The notes under the pieces were generated by a model. The model had not been told where the DNA came from. It saw only the letters and a program-made list of their open reading frames with translations, and did no database searches. This document shows, one piece after another, positions 54,269 to 60,660 of a stretch of DNA of 64,000 nt. Source of the stretch: Pseudomonadota bacterium (GTDB lineage Bacteria; Pseudomonadota; Gammaproteobacteria; Burkholderiales; Burkholderiaceae_C); NCBI GenBank assembly GCA_020161065.1, contig JAIUPH010000030.1, positions 19,010 through 83,009 on the forward strand, in the 5' to 3' direction. Both the position numbers and the translations under genes were made by a program. Positions within the stretch are counted from its first letter, which is position 1. Each line of letters opens with the position of its first letter.

Positions 54269-55855
54269 TTACTGCTGGGCGAGCGAGGTCTTCTCAATCT
54301 CGCCCACCCAGTGCTCGGCACCGGTCTTGCCTTTGGCAAACAGCGCCATCATCGTGAACACCGCGTCGGAGAAGCCGCCGACATTCATGATGTCTCGGCG
54401 CTCCGCGGCTTGCGTGGTGGCGTACGGCTGGATGTCGATGCACACCAGTCGCGCTTGCGGGCAGCGCTGCTTCAGCACTTCCCATTCACGCATGGTCTGC
54501 GTCGCGCCACGCCGGCTTGCGTCAACCCACGACTCGTTGTCCGAGACGAGGATCACCACATCCACCGCCGCCCGCTCGCGGTTCAGCATCGCCAGCGGCG
54601 CGCTGCAGTTGGTGCCACCGCCACCGATGGCCGCCAACGCCTGCGCGTTGGTCATCACCGAGTCGCGTGCGTTCAACGACAGCTTCACCACGTCCTGCTC
54701 GAACGGCAACACACGAGCCCGAGGGTTCTTGCGCAGTACCGCCGCCGCCACCAGGGCAGCCACGTCGATGCAACGCACACTCGACGTCGCCGAGCCGCGC
54801 TGACCGGTCACCGCCGAGCTCATCGAACCCGACACGTCCGGGCACACGACCACTTGACCGTCGAACGCCGGCACGTTGTTCAGCGAAGCCTCCAGGGCAT
54901 CCTGCAACGCATCGCGAACGACCACCGGCACGGCGTCACCGGTCGCCTTGTAGGCGGCCAGCAGTTGGTACGGGAACGCACGCGCCTGCGCCACGGCCTT
55001 CGGGTCACACAGCTTTGCCGCGATCACCTCGTCCATGCCGTCGATCGCGAACACGCCGTGCCGTGCGAAGGTGTTCAGGTTCTGACGCACCATCTGCCAC
55101 GAGCCGGCACGAGCGATCTGCGCCCACTGCGCCGGCTGCAGTTCCAGCGCGGTCAGCATCTGGAACGGCACGTCCGGCACTTCGGCCCCTTCGCCAAACG
55201 ATTCACCCTGCGCCGCCGCGCGCTTGAAGTGCTCGAAGGCCTGCGTGATCGGCGGCAGCGCGGCTTCGTCGTGCGACTTGCCGATCAACCACGCGAACCA
55301 CGCCGCGCGCCAGGCCTCCGCCGGCTTCGGGTGAACCATCTTCACCACGTCGGCAAGCGACGGCGTGTTGCCCACTGCAGCGTTCAGCAGTTGCTTCTCG
55401 CTTGCGGTCAACAGCCACTGCTGTACGAGCTTCTTCGGGCGCGAACCCATCGACTTGCGACCCAGGGCACCGCTACGCAGCATCTGCACGAACGCACGCA
55501 GCGTCTTGCCGTTGTTCACCACGCGGCTGAACACCTGGCCCAGCAGCGCCACATCGCGCACGGCGAGCAGCGCCGCCAGCAGCACCGGCATGTCCTTCAT
55601 GTGACCGGCTTGGCGGGCGTACACGGCCGTCTGCGCCACGAACACCGGGTCGACCTTTGCAGCCAGCGCGGTCACGGCGTCCAGTTGCGCATCGGCATCG
55701 ACATAGAAGGTCTGGTTCAGGCAACCGGTGGCCGCCAGCTGCGCCAGCTGATGCTTGGCGCTCAGCGCATACGCCGGAGCCTGCTCGTGGTTCGACGCCG
55801 TGGCCTGCGGCAGCAGCGCGCCCTTGAGGGTCTTGAAGAGTTGCGTCTTGACCAT
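54269..55855 (-). CDS. rsr: Rsr: Ro60-like TROVE-domain RNA-binding protein
   Basis: 528 residues. The TROVE HEAT-repeat ring covers about 15-350 (FYVDADAQLDAVTALAAK, VYARQAGHMKDMPVLLAALLA, LLTASEKQLLNAAVGNTPSLADVVKMVHP). A von Willebrand factor A domain follows (about 355-528) with MIDAS residues DVSGSMS, GGGTN and LVSDNESW. Ro60 orthologues bind Y RNAs and misfolded or damaged RNAs and, with nucleases such as PNPase, aid RNA decay. Start chosen at ATG 55855 with AAGGAGA. First gene of the operon, driven by a sigma-54 promoter. Confidence 0.94.
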   Translation of the reverse strand: MVKTQLFKTLKGALLPQATASNHEQAPAYALSAKHQLAQLAATGCLNQTFYVDADAQLDAVTALAAKVDPVFVAQTAVYARQAGHMKDMPVLLAALLAVRDVALLGQVFSRVVNNGKTLRAFVQMLRSGALGRKSMGSRPKKLVQQWLLTASEKQLLNAAVGNTPSLADVVKMVHPKPAEAWRAAWFAWLIGKSHDEAALPPITQAFEHFKRAAAQGESFGEGAEVPDVPFQMLTALELQPAQWAQIARAGSWQMVRQNLNTFARHGVFAIDGMDEVIAAKLCDPKAVAQARAFPYQLLAAYKATGDAVPVVVRDALQDALEASLNNVPAFDGQVVVCPDVSGSMSSAVTGQRGSATSSVRCIDVAALVAAAVLRKNPRARVLPFEQDVVKLSLNARDSVMTNAQALAAIGGGGTNCSAPLAMLNRERAAVDVVILVSDNESWVDASRRGATQTMREWEVLKQRCPQARLVCIDIQPYATTQAAERRDIMNVGGFSDAVFTMMALFAKGKTGAEHWVGEIEKTSLAQQ

Positions 55856-55897
55856 GGAAGTTCTCCTTTGCATTCAACTTGTCTGTGCCCTTTCCCT

Positions 55898-55913
55898 TGC
55901 ACGGCGTGTGCCA
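55898..55913 (-). promoter_or_regulatory. Sigma-54 promoter of the rsr-Y RNA-rtcBA operon
   Basis: TGGCACACGCCGTGCA on the minus strand has the -24 GG and -12 GC elements at the exact spacing of the consensus TGGCAC-N5-TTGC, with one change (GTGC for TTGC). It lies 43 bp before rsr and faces away from rtcR, whose product activates sigma-54 promoters. Confidence 0.8.
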
Positions 55914-56057
55914 GGCATCGGCATGTGCGAACCAGACCTACCTAACCTGCTGATTTGTCGAGTATTTTTCCCCACAGAGGGACCGACCGAACCTGGACGC
56001 TCGAGCGCCGCAGGCACTAGAAATTAGCGACACAGCTAGTCATATATCCTGGTAGCT

Positions 56058-57659
56058 ATGAGCAAGAAGACCGTTGTCGTAGGCTTCCTGGGCAGCCAAC
56101 TCGATGCCGGGCAAGGTGCCGGCCGATGGGAGAAGTGGCGCCCGACCGTCTCTCTGGTGCAGCACCAGGACACGCTGGTTCACCGACTCGAACTGCTACA
56201 TGTCCCCAAGCACGAGGCTTTGGCCAAAGCCGTGCAGCGCGACATCGCGGCCGTTTCGCCTGAGACCGAAGTTCGCCTGATGTCGATGGACATCGCCGAT
56301 CCCTGGGATTTCGGCGAGGTCTATGGCGCGCTCTACGACTGGGTCCGTCGCTACCCGTTCGACAGCGACCGGGAGCAGTATTGGGCCCACATCACCACCG
56401 GCACACATGTAGCGCAGATCTGCTTGTTCCTGCTGGTGGAGTCACGCTTCTTGCCGGGCGTGCTGCTGCAGACCGCGCCGCCGAAGAAGCAGATCCGCAA
56501 CGACCCAGGCAGCTTCGCGCTCATCGACCTGGATCTATCGCGCTACGACGCGCTGGCCCAGCGATTCGAGCAGGAGCAGCGCGATGCACTGGCATTCCTC
56601 AAGAGCGGCATCGCCACGCGCAACAAGGGATTCAACGCGCTGATCGAGGAGATCGAGCGCGTGGCGATCCGGTCGCGCGCACCGATCCTGCTGACCGGAC
56701 CCACCGGCGCCGGCAAGTCACACCTGGCCCGACGCATGTTCGAGTTGAAGAAGTCCCGCCACCAGGTCAGCGGCGAGTTCGTTGAAGTCAACTGCGCCAC
56801 GCTGCGAGGCGACGGCGCCGCATCGACATTGTTCGGTCACAAGAAGGGCTCGTTTACTGGCGCAGCCGCCGATCGCGCCGGGCTGCTTCGCGCGGCCCAT
56901 GACGGGGTGCTGTTCCTCGACGAGATCGGCGAACTCGGCGCCGACGAGCAAGCCATGTTGCTCAAGGCCGTGGAAGAGAAGCGCTTCTTCCCGATGGGCA
57001 GCGATCGCGAAGTCTCGAGCGACTTCCAACTGATAGCCGGCACCAACCGCGATCTGCGCGTGGACGTGGCACAGGGCCGCTTCCGCGAAGACCTGTACGC
57101 GCGCATCAACTTGTGGTCCTACACCTTGCCGGGCCTGTCGCAGCGCACCGAAGACCTGGAGCCCAACATCGAGCACCTGCTCTCGAAGGCCGGCGTCGAA
57201 CTCGGCCGAGCCGTGCGCTTCAACGCGGAAGCCAAGACCGACTACATGCGCTTCGCCCAGTCGGCCGATGCACTGTGGAGCGGAAATTTCCGTGACCTGT
57301 CCGCCAGCGTGACGCGCCTAGCCACGCTGGCCGACGGCGGGCGCATCACCACTGGGCAAGTCGATGCCGAGATCCAGCGCCTGCGATGGCTGTGGCAGCG
57401 CTCGGAACGTGGGCCGCAACATGGAGAAGTCGATCTCGGCACGCTGCTGCCAGCGGAACGCTTGCAGGAGCTCGACTACTTCGACCGCGTGCAGCTGGAA
57501 GCGGTCGTGAAGGTGTGTCGCGATTCCCGAACACTGTCGGACGCGGGGCGCAAGCTGTTTGATCGCTCACGAACCCAGCGTACGGTCGTCAACGACGCCG
57601 ACCGCCTCCGAAAGTATCTGCACAAGCATGGCTTGAGTTGGGAGACGATCGTCGCTTGA
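56058..57659 (+). CDS. rtcR: RtcR: CARF-domain sigma-54 activator of RNA repair
   Basis: 533 residues. Residues 1-180 are the RtcR CARF-type sensor (KKTVVVGFLGSQLD, YWAHITTGTHVAQICLFLLVES). The AAA+ domain (about 185-420) has Walker A GPTGAGKS and Walker B GVLFLDEIGEL. The sigma-54 loop reads GSFTGA instead of GAFTGA. The C-terminal HTH is around SDAGRKLFDRSRTQRTVVNDADRLRKYL. In Enterobacteria RtcR is turned on by RNA ends or tRNA fragments and drives rsr-yrl-rtcBA. Divergent position over a sigma-54 promoter supports the same role here. Confidence 0.94.
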   Translation: MSKKTVVVGFLGSQLDAGQGAGRWEKWRPTVSLVQHQDTLVHRLELLHVPKHEALAKAVQRDIAAVSPETEVRLMSMDIADPWDFGEVYGALYDWVRRYPFDSDREQYWAHITTGTHVAQICLFLLVESRFLPGVLLQTAPPKKQIRNDPGSFALIDLDLSRYDALAQRFEQEQRDALAFLKSGIATRNKGFNALIEEIERVAIRSRAPILLTGPTGAGKSHLARRMFELKKSRHQVSGEFVEVNCATLRGDGAASTLFGHKKGSFTGAAADRAGLLRAAHDGVLFLDEIGELGADEQAMLLKAVEEKRFFPMGSDREVSSDFQLIAGTNRDLRVDVAQGRFREDLYARINLWSYTLPGLSQRTEDLEPNIEHLLSKAGVELGRAVRFNAEAKTDYMRFAQSADALWSGNFRDLSASVTRLATLADGGRITTGQVDAEIQRLRWLWQRSERGPQHGEVDLGTLLPAERLQELDYFDRVQLEAVVKVCRDSRTLSDAGRKLFDRSRTQRTVVNDADRLRKYLHKHGLSWETIVA

Positions 57660-57677
57660 CGACAAGTCTCCTCACCA

Positions 57678-58253
57678 TCAGCTCAGCCGTGAGTTCTTCG
57701 GCAGCCGCGCCGCCAGCCACTCGTGCACGTCGGCGCGGATGCTCCGGCCTTCGAGCAGAAAGTCCTCGAAGCGGCTCGGCACATACGGCAGGTACAGCAG
57801 CGGCATGCCAGCTTCCTCCGGCGTACGGTCGGCCTTGCGGCCGTTGCACGGTCCGCAGGCCGCGACCAGGTTCATCCAGGTCCAGCGGCCACCGCGTGCC
57901 TGCGGCACGATGTGCTCGCACGAGAGGTCGCGTTCGTTGAACCGCTGCCCGCAGTAGGCGCAGGTCATCCGGTCACGCCGGAACAGCTTGGCCTTGGTGA
58001 ACGCCGGCACCACGTCGAACAGGTTGACTTTGGGCGAGCCGGAGAGCGCCATGATCGGGTGGATGTCGATGACCGACTGCCGGCCCCGTGCGACGTTGTA
58101 GCCGCCACGCAGCGTGGCCAGTGGGCCGTCGCCATCCACCCACGCCACCGAGCCCGTGGCCACATGCAGCGCCGCGTGCTCGAGCGAGATCCACGCCTGT
58201 GGCGTGCCCTGGATGTCGAGTTGCAGCACGTGACTGTGGATTGGGTGGTGCAT
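57678..58253 (-). CDS. HNH endonuclease at the end of the tRNA array
   Basis: 191 residues from an ATG with AAAGGAGG. Residues about 85-140 are an HNH domain with zinc cysteines: CAYCGQRFNERDLSCEHIVPQARGGRW and WMNLVAACGPCNGRKADRT. Flanking parts (VLQLDIQGTPQAWISLEHAALHVATG, LLYLPYVPSRFEDFLLEGRSI) are typical of chromosomal HNH proteins of unknown substrate. It lies 43 bp downstream of the last tRNA on the same strand, so it is probably cotranscribed with the array. It converges with rtcR (18 bp apart). Confidence 0.87.
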   Translation of the reverse strand: MHHPIHSHVLQLDIQGTPQAWISLEHAALHVATGSVAWVDGDGPLATLRGGYNVARGRQSVIDIHPIMALSGSPKVNLFDVVPAFTKAKLFRRDRMTCAYCGQRFNERDLSCEHIVPQARGGRWTWMNLVAACGPCNGRKADRTPEEAGMPLLYLPYVPSRFEDFLLEGRSIRADVHEWLAARLPKNSRLS

Positions 58254-58295
58254 GGGTGGCCTCCTTTCGCGGGCCGAGGTTGTAGGTGTTGTGCT

Positions 58296-58371
58296 TGGCA
58301 CGTCCGGGTGGGCTCGAACCACCGGCCTCGACCTTCGGAAAGTCGCGCTCTTGCCGCTGAGCTACGGACGT
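58296..58371 (-). tRNA. tRNA-Arg(CCG)
   Basis: Acceptor ACGTCCG/CGGACGT, T arm GGTGG-TTCGAGC-CCACC, anticodon loop TTCCGAA (CCG), encoded CCA. It is the last tRNA of the array in transcription order. Confidence 0.9.
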
Positions 58372-58381
58372 ATCGGCAATC

Positions 58382-58456
58382 TGGTAGCCCCTGACGATTT
58401 CGAAACGTCGACCTTCGCTTTGTAAGAGCGTTGCTCTGCCTCTGAGCTAAAGGGCT
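58382..58456 (-). tRNA. tRNA-Val(TAC)
   Basis: Acceptor AGCCCTT/AGGGGCT (one G-U), anticodon loop CTTACAA (TAC) on a short CGCT/AGCG stem, T arm GACG-containing with loop TTCGAAA, encoded CCA. The weak anticodon stem makes function less sure. Confidence 0.8.
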
Positions 58457-58462
58457 GTCGGA

Positions 58463-58538
58463 TGGCAGCGGCGGTTGGATTCGAACCAACGTCCCCAGCT
58501 TCAAAGGCTGGTGTCTGAGGCCTCTCGACTACGCCGCA
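58463..58538 (-). tRNA. tRNA-Gln(TTG)
   Basis: Anticodon stem CCAGC/GCTGG with loop CTTTGAA (TTG), T arm GTTGG-TTCGAAT-CCAAC, encoded GCCA end. Position 1 is T opposite T72, an unpaired end; E. coli tRNA-Gln also has a weak first pair. Confidence 0.88.
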
Positions 58539-58544
58539 TCTGAC

Positions 58545-58635
58545 TGGCGGAGAGCGGGCGGATCGAACGCCCGCGGCGATGTGAACGCCGGCCTTGGCTT
58601 AGCAAGCCAGCCCCTTGCCACTCGGGCAGCTCTCC
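58545..58635 (-). tRNA. tRNA-Ser(GCT)
   Basis: Class II with long variable arm. Acceptor GGAGAGC/GCTCTCC, anticodon loop TTGCTAA (GCT), T arm GGGCG-TTCGATC-CGCCC, encoded GCCA. Confidence 0.9.
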
Positions 58636-58682
58636 GTGTCGTTCTGCGCCGACGCGTCGTCAGCGCTGATAGTGATGGCGGT

Positions 58683-58899
58683 TCACACCGTCAAAAGCAA
58701 CCGCTGCATAGGCAGCAGTGCTTGAAACAACCTCGCTGAGCCGCAGGGGCATGGGTCGTTGCGACCGAGCTTCTCGCTCAGTTCCTTCGTTCCGCGCACG
58801 ATGCGGTCACCGCGCTTGACCCCCGTCTCGGACGGGAAGCCCTTGCGCCGCTTGCTCATCGTCGTGAAAGCACACGTCGTCTTCGTCGAACGGTTTCAT
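58683..58899 (-). pseudogene. Frameshifted SEC-C motif small protein inside the tRNA array
   Basis: ATG 58897-58899 has a strong GAGGAGG site but reaches a stop after 30 codons (58807). An overlapping frame from ATG 58857-58859 encodes [22 protein letters not shown] and then [14 protein letters not shown], the start of a SEC-C zinc motif. The expected FKHCC end is one base out of frame (after TTGTTT at about 58713) and would run [10 protein letters not shown]. So one or two single-base shifts separate it from an intact SEC-C protein. Programmed frameshifting or assembly error is possible. The rest of 58636-58928 holds nothing else I recognise. Confidence 0.6.
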
Positions 58900-58928
58900 G
58901 GCACACCTCCTCGGGCGGTTGATGGAGT

Positions 58929-59003
58929 TGGTAGTCCGGGGTGGGCACGATCCACCGGCCTTCGCCTTATGAGGGCGCTGCTCTGCCGCTGAGCTACCGG
59001 ACT
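58929..59003 (-). tRNA. tRNA-Met or Ile2 (CAT)
   Basis: Acceptor AGTCCGG/CCGGACT, anticodon loop CTCATAA (CAT) on stem CGCC/GGCG. The T loop reads ATCGTGC instead of TTCRANY. Elongator Met versus lysidine-modified Ile2 cannot be decided. Encoded CCA. Confidence 0.82.
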
Positions 59004-59009
59004 GCTGGC

Positions 59010-59095
59010 TGGTCCCCTCGGTCCGAGTCGAACGGACATGCCCTGCGGGCTCCGGTTTCTGAGACCGGTGCGTCTGCCTATTCCGCCACGAGGGG
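59010..59095 (-). tRNA. tRNA-Leu(CAG)
   Basis: Class II, acceptor CCCCTCG/CGAGGGG, anticodon stem CCGGT/ACCGG with loop CTCAGAA (CAG), T arm GTCCG-TTCGACT-CGGAC, A73 and encoded CCA. Confidence 0.92.
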
Positions 59096-59102
59096 GTGAT
59101 GC

Positions 59103-59179
59103 TGGTGCGTCGCCAGGGGCTCGAACCCTGACATGCCGGCTTAAGAGGCCGGTACTCTGCCGCTCGAGTTCGCGACGCA
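59103..59179 (-). tRNA. tRNA-Lys(CTT)
   Basis: Acceptor TGCGTCG/CGACGCA, anticodon stem CCGGC/GCCGG with loop CTCTTAA (CTT), T arm CAGGG-TTCGAGC-CCCTG, encoded CCA. Confidence 0.9.
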
Positions 59180-59198
59180 TGGAGTTCACATGTGCTTG

Positions 59199-59271
59199 GG
59201 GGTGACCGGCCGGAGTCGAACCGGCACCAGCGGGTTCACGGCCCACGGCTCTGCCATTGAGCTACGGCCAC
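59199..59271 (-). tRNA. tRNA-His(GTG), atypical end
   Basis: Acceptor GTGGCCG/CGGTCAC (one G-U), anticodon stem GTGGG/CCCGC with loop CCGTGAA (GTG), T arm GCCGG-TTCGACT-CCGGC. The base before position 1 is T, so the usual G-1 is not encoded, and the 3' end reads CCCCA rather than a plain CCA. Confidence 0.8.
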
Positions 59272-59292
59272 ACCCAAGCACACGCCTGATGC

Positions 59293-59369
59293 TGGTCTCG
59301 GTGGCAGGTCTCGAACCTGCGGCCTCGTGATCCCAAATCACGCGCGCTGCCATCTGCGCCACACCGAGA
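59293..59369 (-). tRNA. tRNA-Pro(TGG)
   Basis: Acceptor TCTCGGT/ACCGAGA, anticodon loop TTTGGGA (TGG) on stem CGTGA/TCACG, T arm GCAGG-TTCGAGA-CCTGC, encoded CCA. Confidence 0.9.
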
Positions 59370-59375
59370 TGAAGC

Positions 59376-59450
59376 TGGTACCCGCGGGTGGGAACGATCC
59401 ACCGACCCCCGCCTTATCAAGACGGTGCTCTGCCACTGAGCTACGCGAGA
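59376..59450 (-). tRNA. tRNA-Ile(GAT)
   Basis: Anticodon stem CCGTC/GGCGG (one G-U) with loop TTGATAA (GAT). The T loop reads ATCGTTC, and the acceptor TCTCGCG/CGCGGGT has a G-U pair and an unpaired end. Encoded CCA. Confidence 0.82.
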
Positions 59451-59461
59451 TCAAACTGAAA

Positions 59462-59537
59462 TGGCTCCCCGACGTGGCTTCGAACCACGGACCTCCTGGT
59501 TAACAGCCAGGCGCTCTGCCAACTGCGCTATCGGGGA
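59462..59537 (-). tRNA. tRNA-Asn(GTT)
   Basis: Acceptor TCCCCGA/TCGGGGA, anticodon stem CCTGG/CCAGG with loop CTGTTAA (GTT), T arm CGTGG-TTCGAAG-CCACG, encoded GCCA. Confidence 0.93.
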
Positions 59538-59544
59538 AGTGAAC

Positions 59545-59621
59545 TGGTGCCTCGTGACCGATTCGAACGGCCGACCCGCCGGGTAGAAGCCGGCCGCTCT
59601 GGTCCGCTGAGCTAACGAGGC
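59545..59621 (-). tRNA. tRNA-Arg(TCT)
   Basis: Acceptor GCCTCGT/ACGAGGC, anticodon stem GCCGG/CCGGC with loop CTTCTAC (TCT), T arm region GGCCG-TTCGAAT-CGGTC (one G-U), encoded CCA. One base separates it from the next tRNA. Confidence 0.88.
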
Positions 59622-59622
59622 C

Positions 59623-59771
59623 TGGACTCGACGGTCCGATTGCTCGCTAGGCTCGGCCTTCGGCCCGTTGCTTCGCAACGTCCTGGCCGGCGAGCCGGCC
59701 AGAGCGAACGGATGCGGGCTTGCGCCTGCGGCTTTGCAGGCCGCCGCCTTCGACCACTTGGCTACGTCGAG
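59623..59771 (-). tRNA. tRNA with GCA anticodon (Cys-type), class-II-like, T loop interrupted
   Basis: Acceptor CTCGACG/CGTCGAG pairs perfectly over a 149-nt span, with T73 and encoded CCA. The anticodon stem GCGGC/GCCGC holds loop CTGCAAA (GCA). The variable region is long (14 nt, GGC-GCAA-GCC). The T stem TCCG/CGGA is split: after TTCG comes a 63-nt insert and then AAT. Without the insert the T loop would be TTCGAAT. It would need splicing to work, or it is decayed. Confidence 0.75.
59642..59704 (-). repeat. 63-nt hairpin insert in the T loop of the GCA tRNA
   Basis: Begins CTC and ends GAGC on the minus strand. It folds into three hairpins: CTGGCCGGC/GCCGGCCAG, GTTGC-GAA-GCAAC and GGCC-GAA-GGCC. 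Its last 25 nt match the insert of the UUA tRNA. Inserted between G57 and A58 of the T loop by my alignment. Confidence 0.7.
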
Positions 59772-59776
59772 ATCTC

Positions 59777-59852
59777 TGGCACCGGACCACGGAATCGAAC
59801 CGCGAACCTTCGGCTTTGGAGGCCGCCGCTCTGCCAGTTGAGCTAGCCCGGT
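59777..59852 (-). tRNA. tRNA-Trp(CCA)
   Basis: Acceptor ACCGGGC/GTCCGGT, anticodon loop CTCCAAA (CCA) on stem CGGC/GCCG, T arm CGCGG-TTCGATT-CCGTG, encoded GCCA. Confidence 0.9.
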
Positions 59853-59857
59853 ATGGC

Positions 59858-60002
59858 TGGTGGGTGCGGATGGATTGCTCGCTGCGCTCGGCCTTCGGCC
59901 CGCGGCTGGCGCCGCGTCCAGCGCTGCGCGCTGAGCGAACTACCGTGTCCCGTGGGAGACTGCTTTAAAGGCAGCCGCAATCGGCCTCTCTGCCACGCAC
60001 CC
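59858..60002 (-). tRNA. Class-II tRNA with UUA (ochre-suppressor-type) anticodon, T loop interrupted
   Basis: Acceptor GGGTGCG/CGCACCC pairs perfectly, with A73 and encoded CCA. D arm GCAG...TTGC and a variable arm TCCC-ACG-GGGA resemble Ser/Leu tRNAs. The anticodon stem GCTGC/GCAGT carries loop CTTTAAA, so positions 34-36 are TTA, reading UAA. After TTCG of the T loop lies a 59-nt insert, then AAT. The T stem is weak (GGTAG/CCATC). Confidence 0.72.
59877..59935 (-). repeat. 59-nt hairpin insert in the T loop of the UUA tRNA
   Basis: Begins CTC and ends GAGC, at the same T-loop position as the insert at 59642. It contains GCGGC-GCCA-GCCGC and the shared GGCC-GAA-GGCC hairpin followed by GAGCGCAGCGAGC. 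The 5' half differs from the other copy. Confidence 0.7.
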
Positions 60003-60007
60003 GTTGT

Positions 60008-60086
60008 TGGCACCTCGTGCACGACTCGAACGTGCGACCTCCGGCTTCGTAGACCGGCGCTCTTGATCCAACTGAGCTAACGAGGT
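60008..60086 (-). tRNA. tRNA-Arg(ACG)
   Basis: Acceptor ACCTCGT/ACGAGGT, anticodon loop CTACGAA (ACG; A34 normally deaminated to inosine), T arm GCACG-TTCGAGT-CGTGC, encoded GCCA. Confidence 0.93.
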
Positions 60087-60096
60087 TCTGACTGTC

Positions 60097-60173
60097 TGGT
60101 GCCGAGAGAGGGAATCGAACCCCCGACGCGCGCGCCTTCAACGCGCCGCTCTACCTGCTGAGCTATCTCGGCA
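60097..60173 (-). tRNA. tRNA-Phe(GAA)
   Basis: Acceptor TGCCGAG/CTCGGCA, anticodon stem GCGCG/CGCGC with loop TTGAAGG (GAA), T arm GGGGG-TTCGATT-CCCTC (G-U), encoded CCA. Confidence 0.92.
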
Positions 60174-60181
60174 AACTGATC

Positions 60182-60257
60182 TGGCGCCCCGTGCGGGATT
60201 CGAACCCGCGGCTTCCGACTAGACAGGCCGGCACTCTGGCCACTGAGTTAACGAGGC
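60182..60257 (-). tRNA. tRNA-Asp(GTC)
   Basis: Acceptor GCCTCGT/ACGGGGC, anticodon loop CTGTCTA (GTC), T arm GCGGG-TTCGAAT-CCCGC, encoded GCCA. The following 60258-60351 gap shows no tRNA or ORF I can support. Confidence 0.9.
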
Positions 60258-60351
60258 AATGCGATCCATCCGGTCACGGGTTCCGGCGCCGCCCAATCGT
60301 TGCGGCCGATTTCCACCCCCGAAGCGTGAGCTCGACGAGGGTTCCTTGTGC

Positions 60352-60428
60352 TGGCGTCGCGTGCGGGATTCGAACCCGCGTATCCACCTTGAAAGAGTGG
60401 TGTCCTCGGCCGTCTAGACGAACGCGAC
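60352..60428 (-). tRNA. tRNA-Glu(TTC)
   Basis: Acceptor GTCGCGT/ACGCGAC, anticodon stem CCACT/GGTGG with loop CTTTCAA (TTC), T arm GCGGG-TTCGAAT-CCCGC, encoded GCCA. Confidence 0.92.
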
Positions 60429-60436
60429 TTGACTGG

Positions 60437-60513
60437 TGGTGCCCCCGGCGACGATTCGAACGCGCGGCCTGCTGCTTACAAGGCGGCTGCTCTGCCTGCT
60501 GAGCTACGAGGGC
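60437..60513 (-). tRNA. tRNA-Thr(TGT), mismatched stems
   Basis: Acceptor GCCCTCG/CGGGGGC (one G-U), anticodon loop CTTGTAA (TGT) on stem GCCGC/GCAGC with one C-A mismatch; T stem GCGCG/CGTCG also has a mismatch. Encoded CCA. 60514-60660 holds nothing I recognise. Confidence 0.8.
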
Positions 60514-60660
60514 GATGGAGTTCCACTTCGGCTGTGCCCAAACGCGAGCATCCCGTCGGATGTGGTGTCTCGCTGCACGTGGCTCAGGCCTTGGGTCGCG
60601 CACATCCCGTACCGCCAACACCATGTCGCGCGGCAACGGAGTGAAAGGACACACCCGAAG

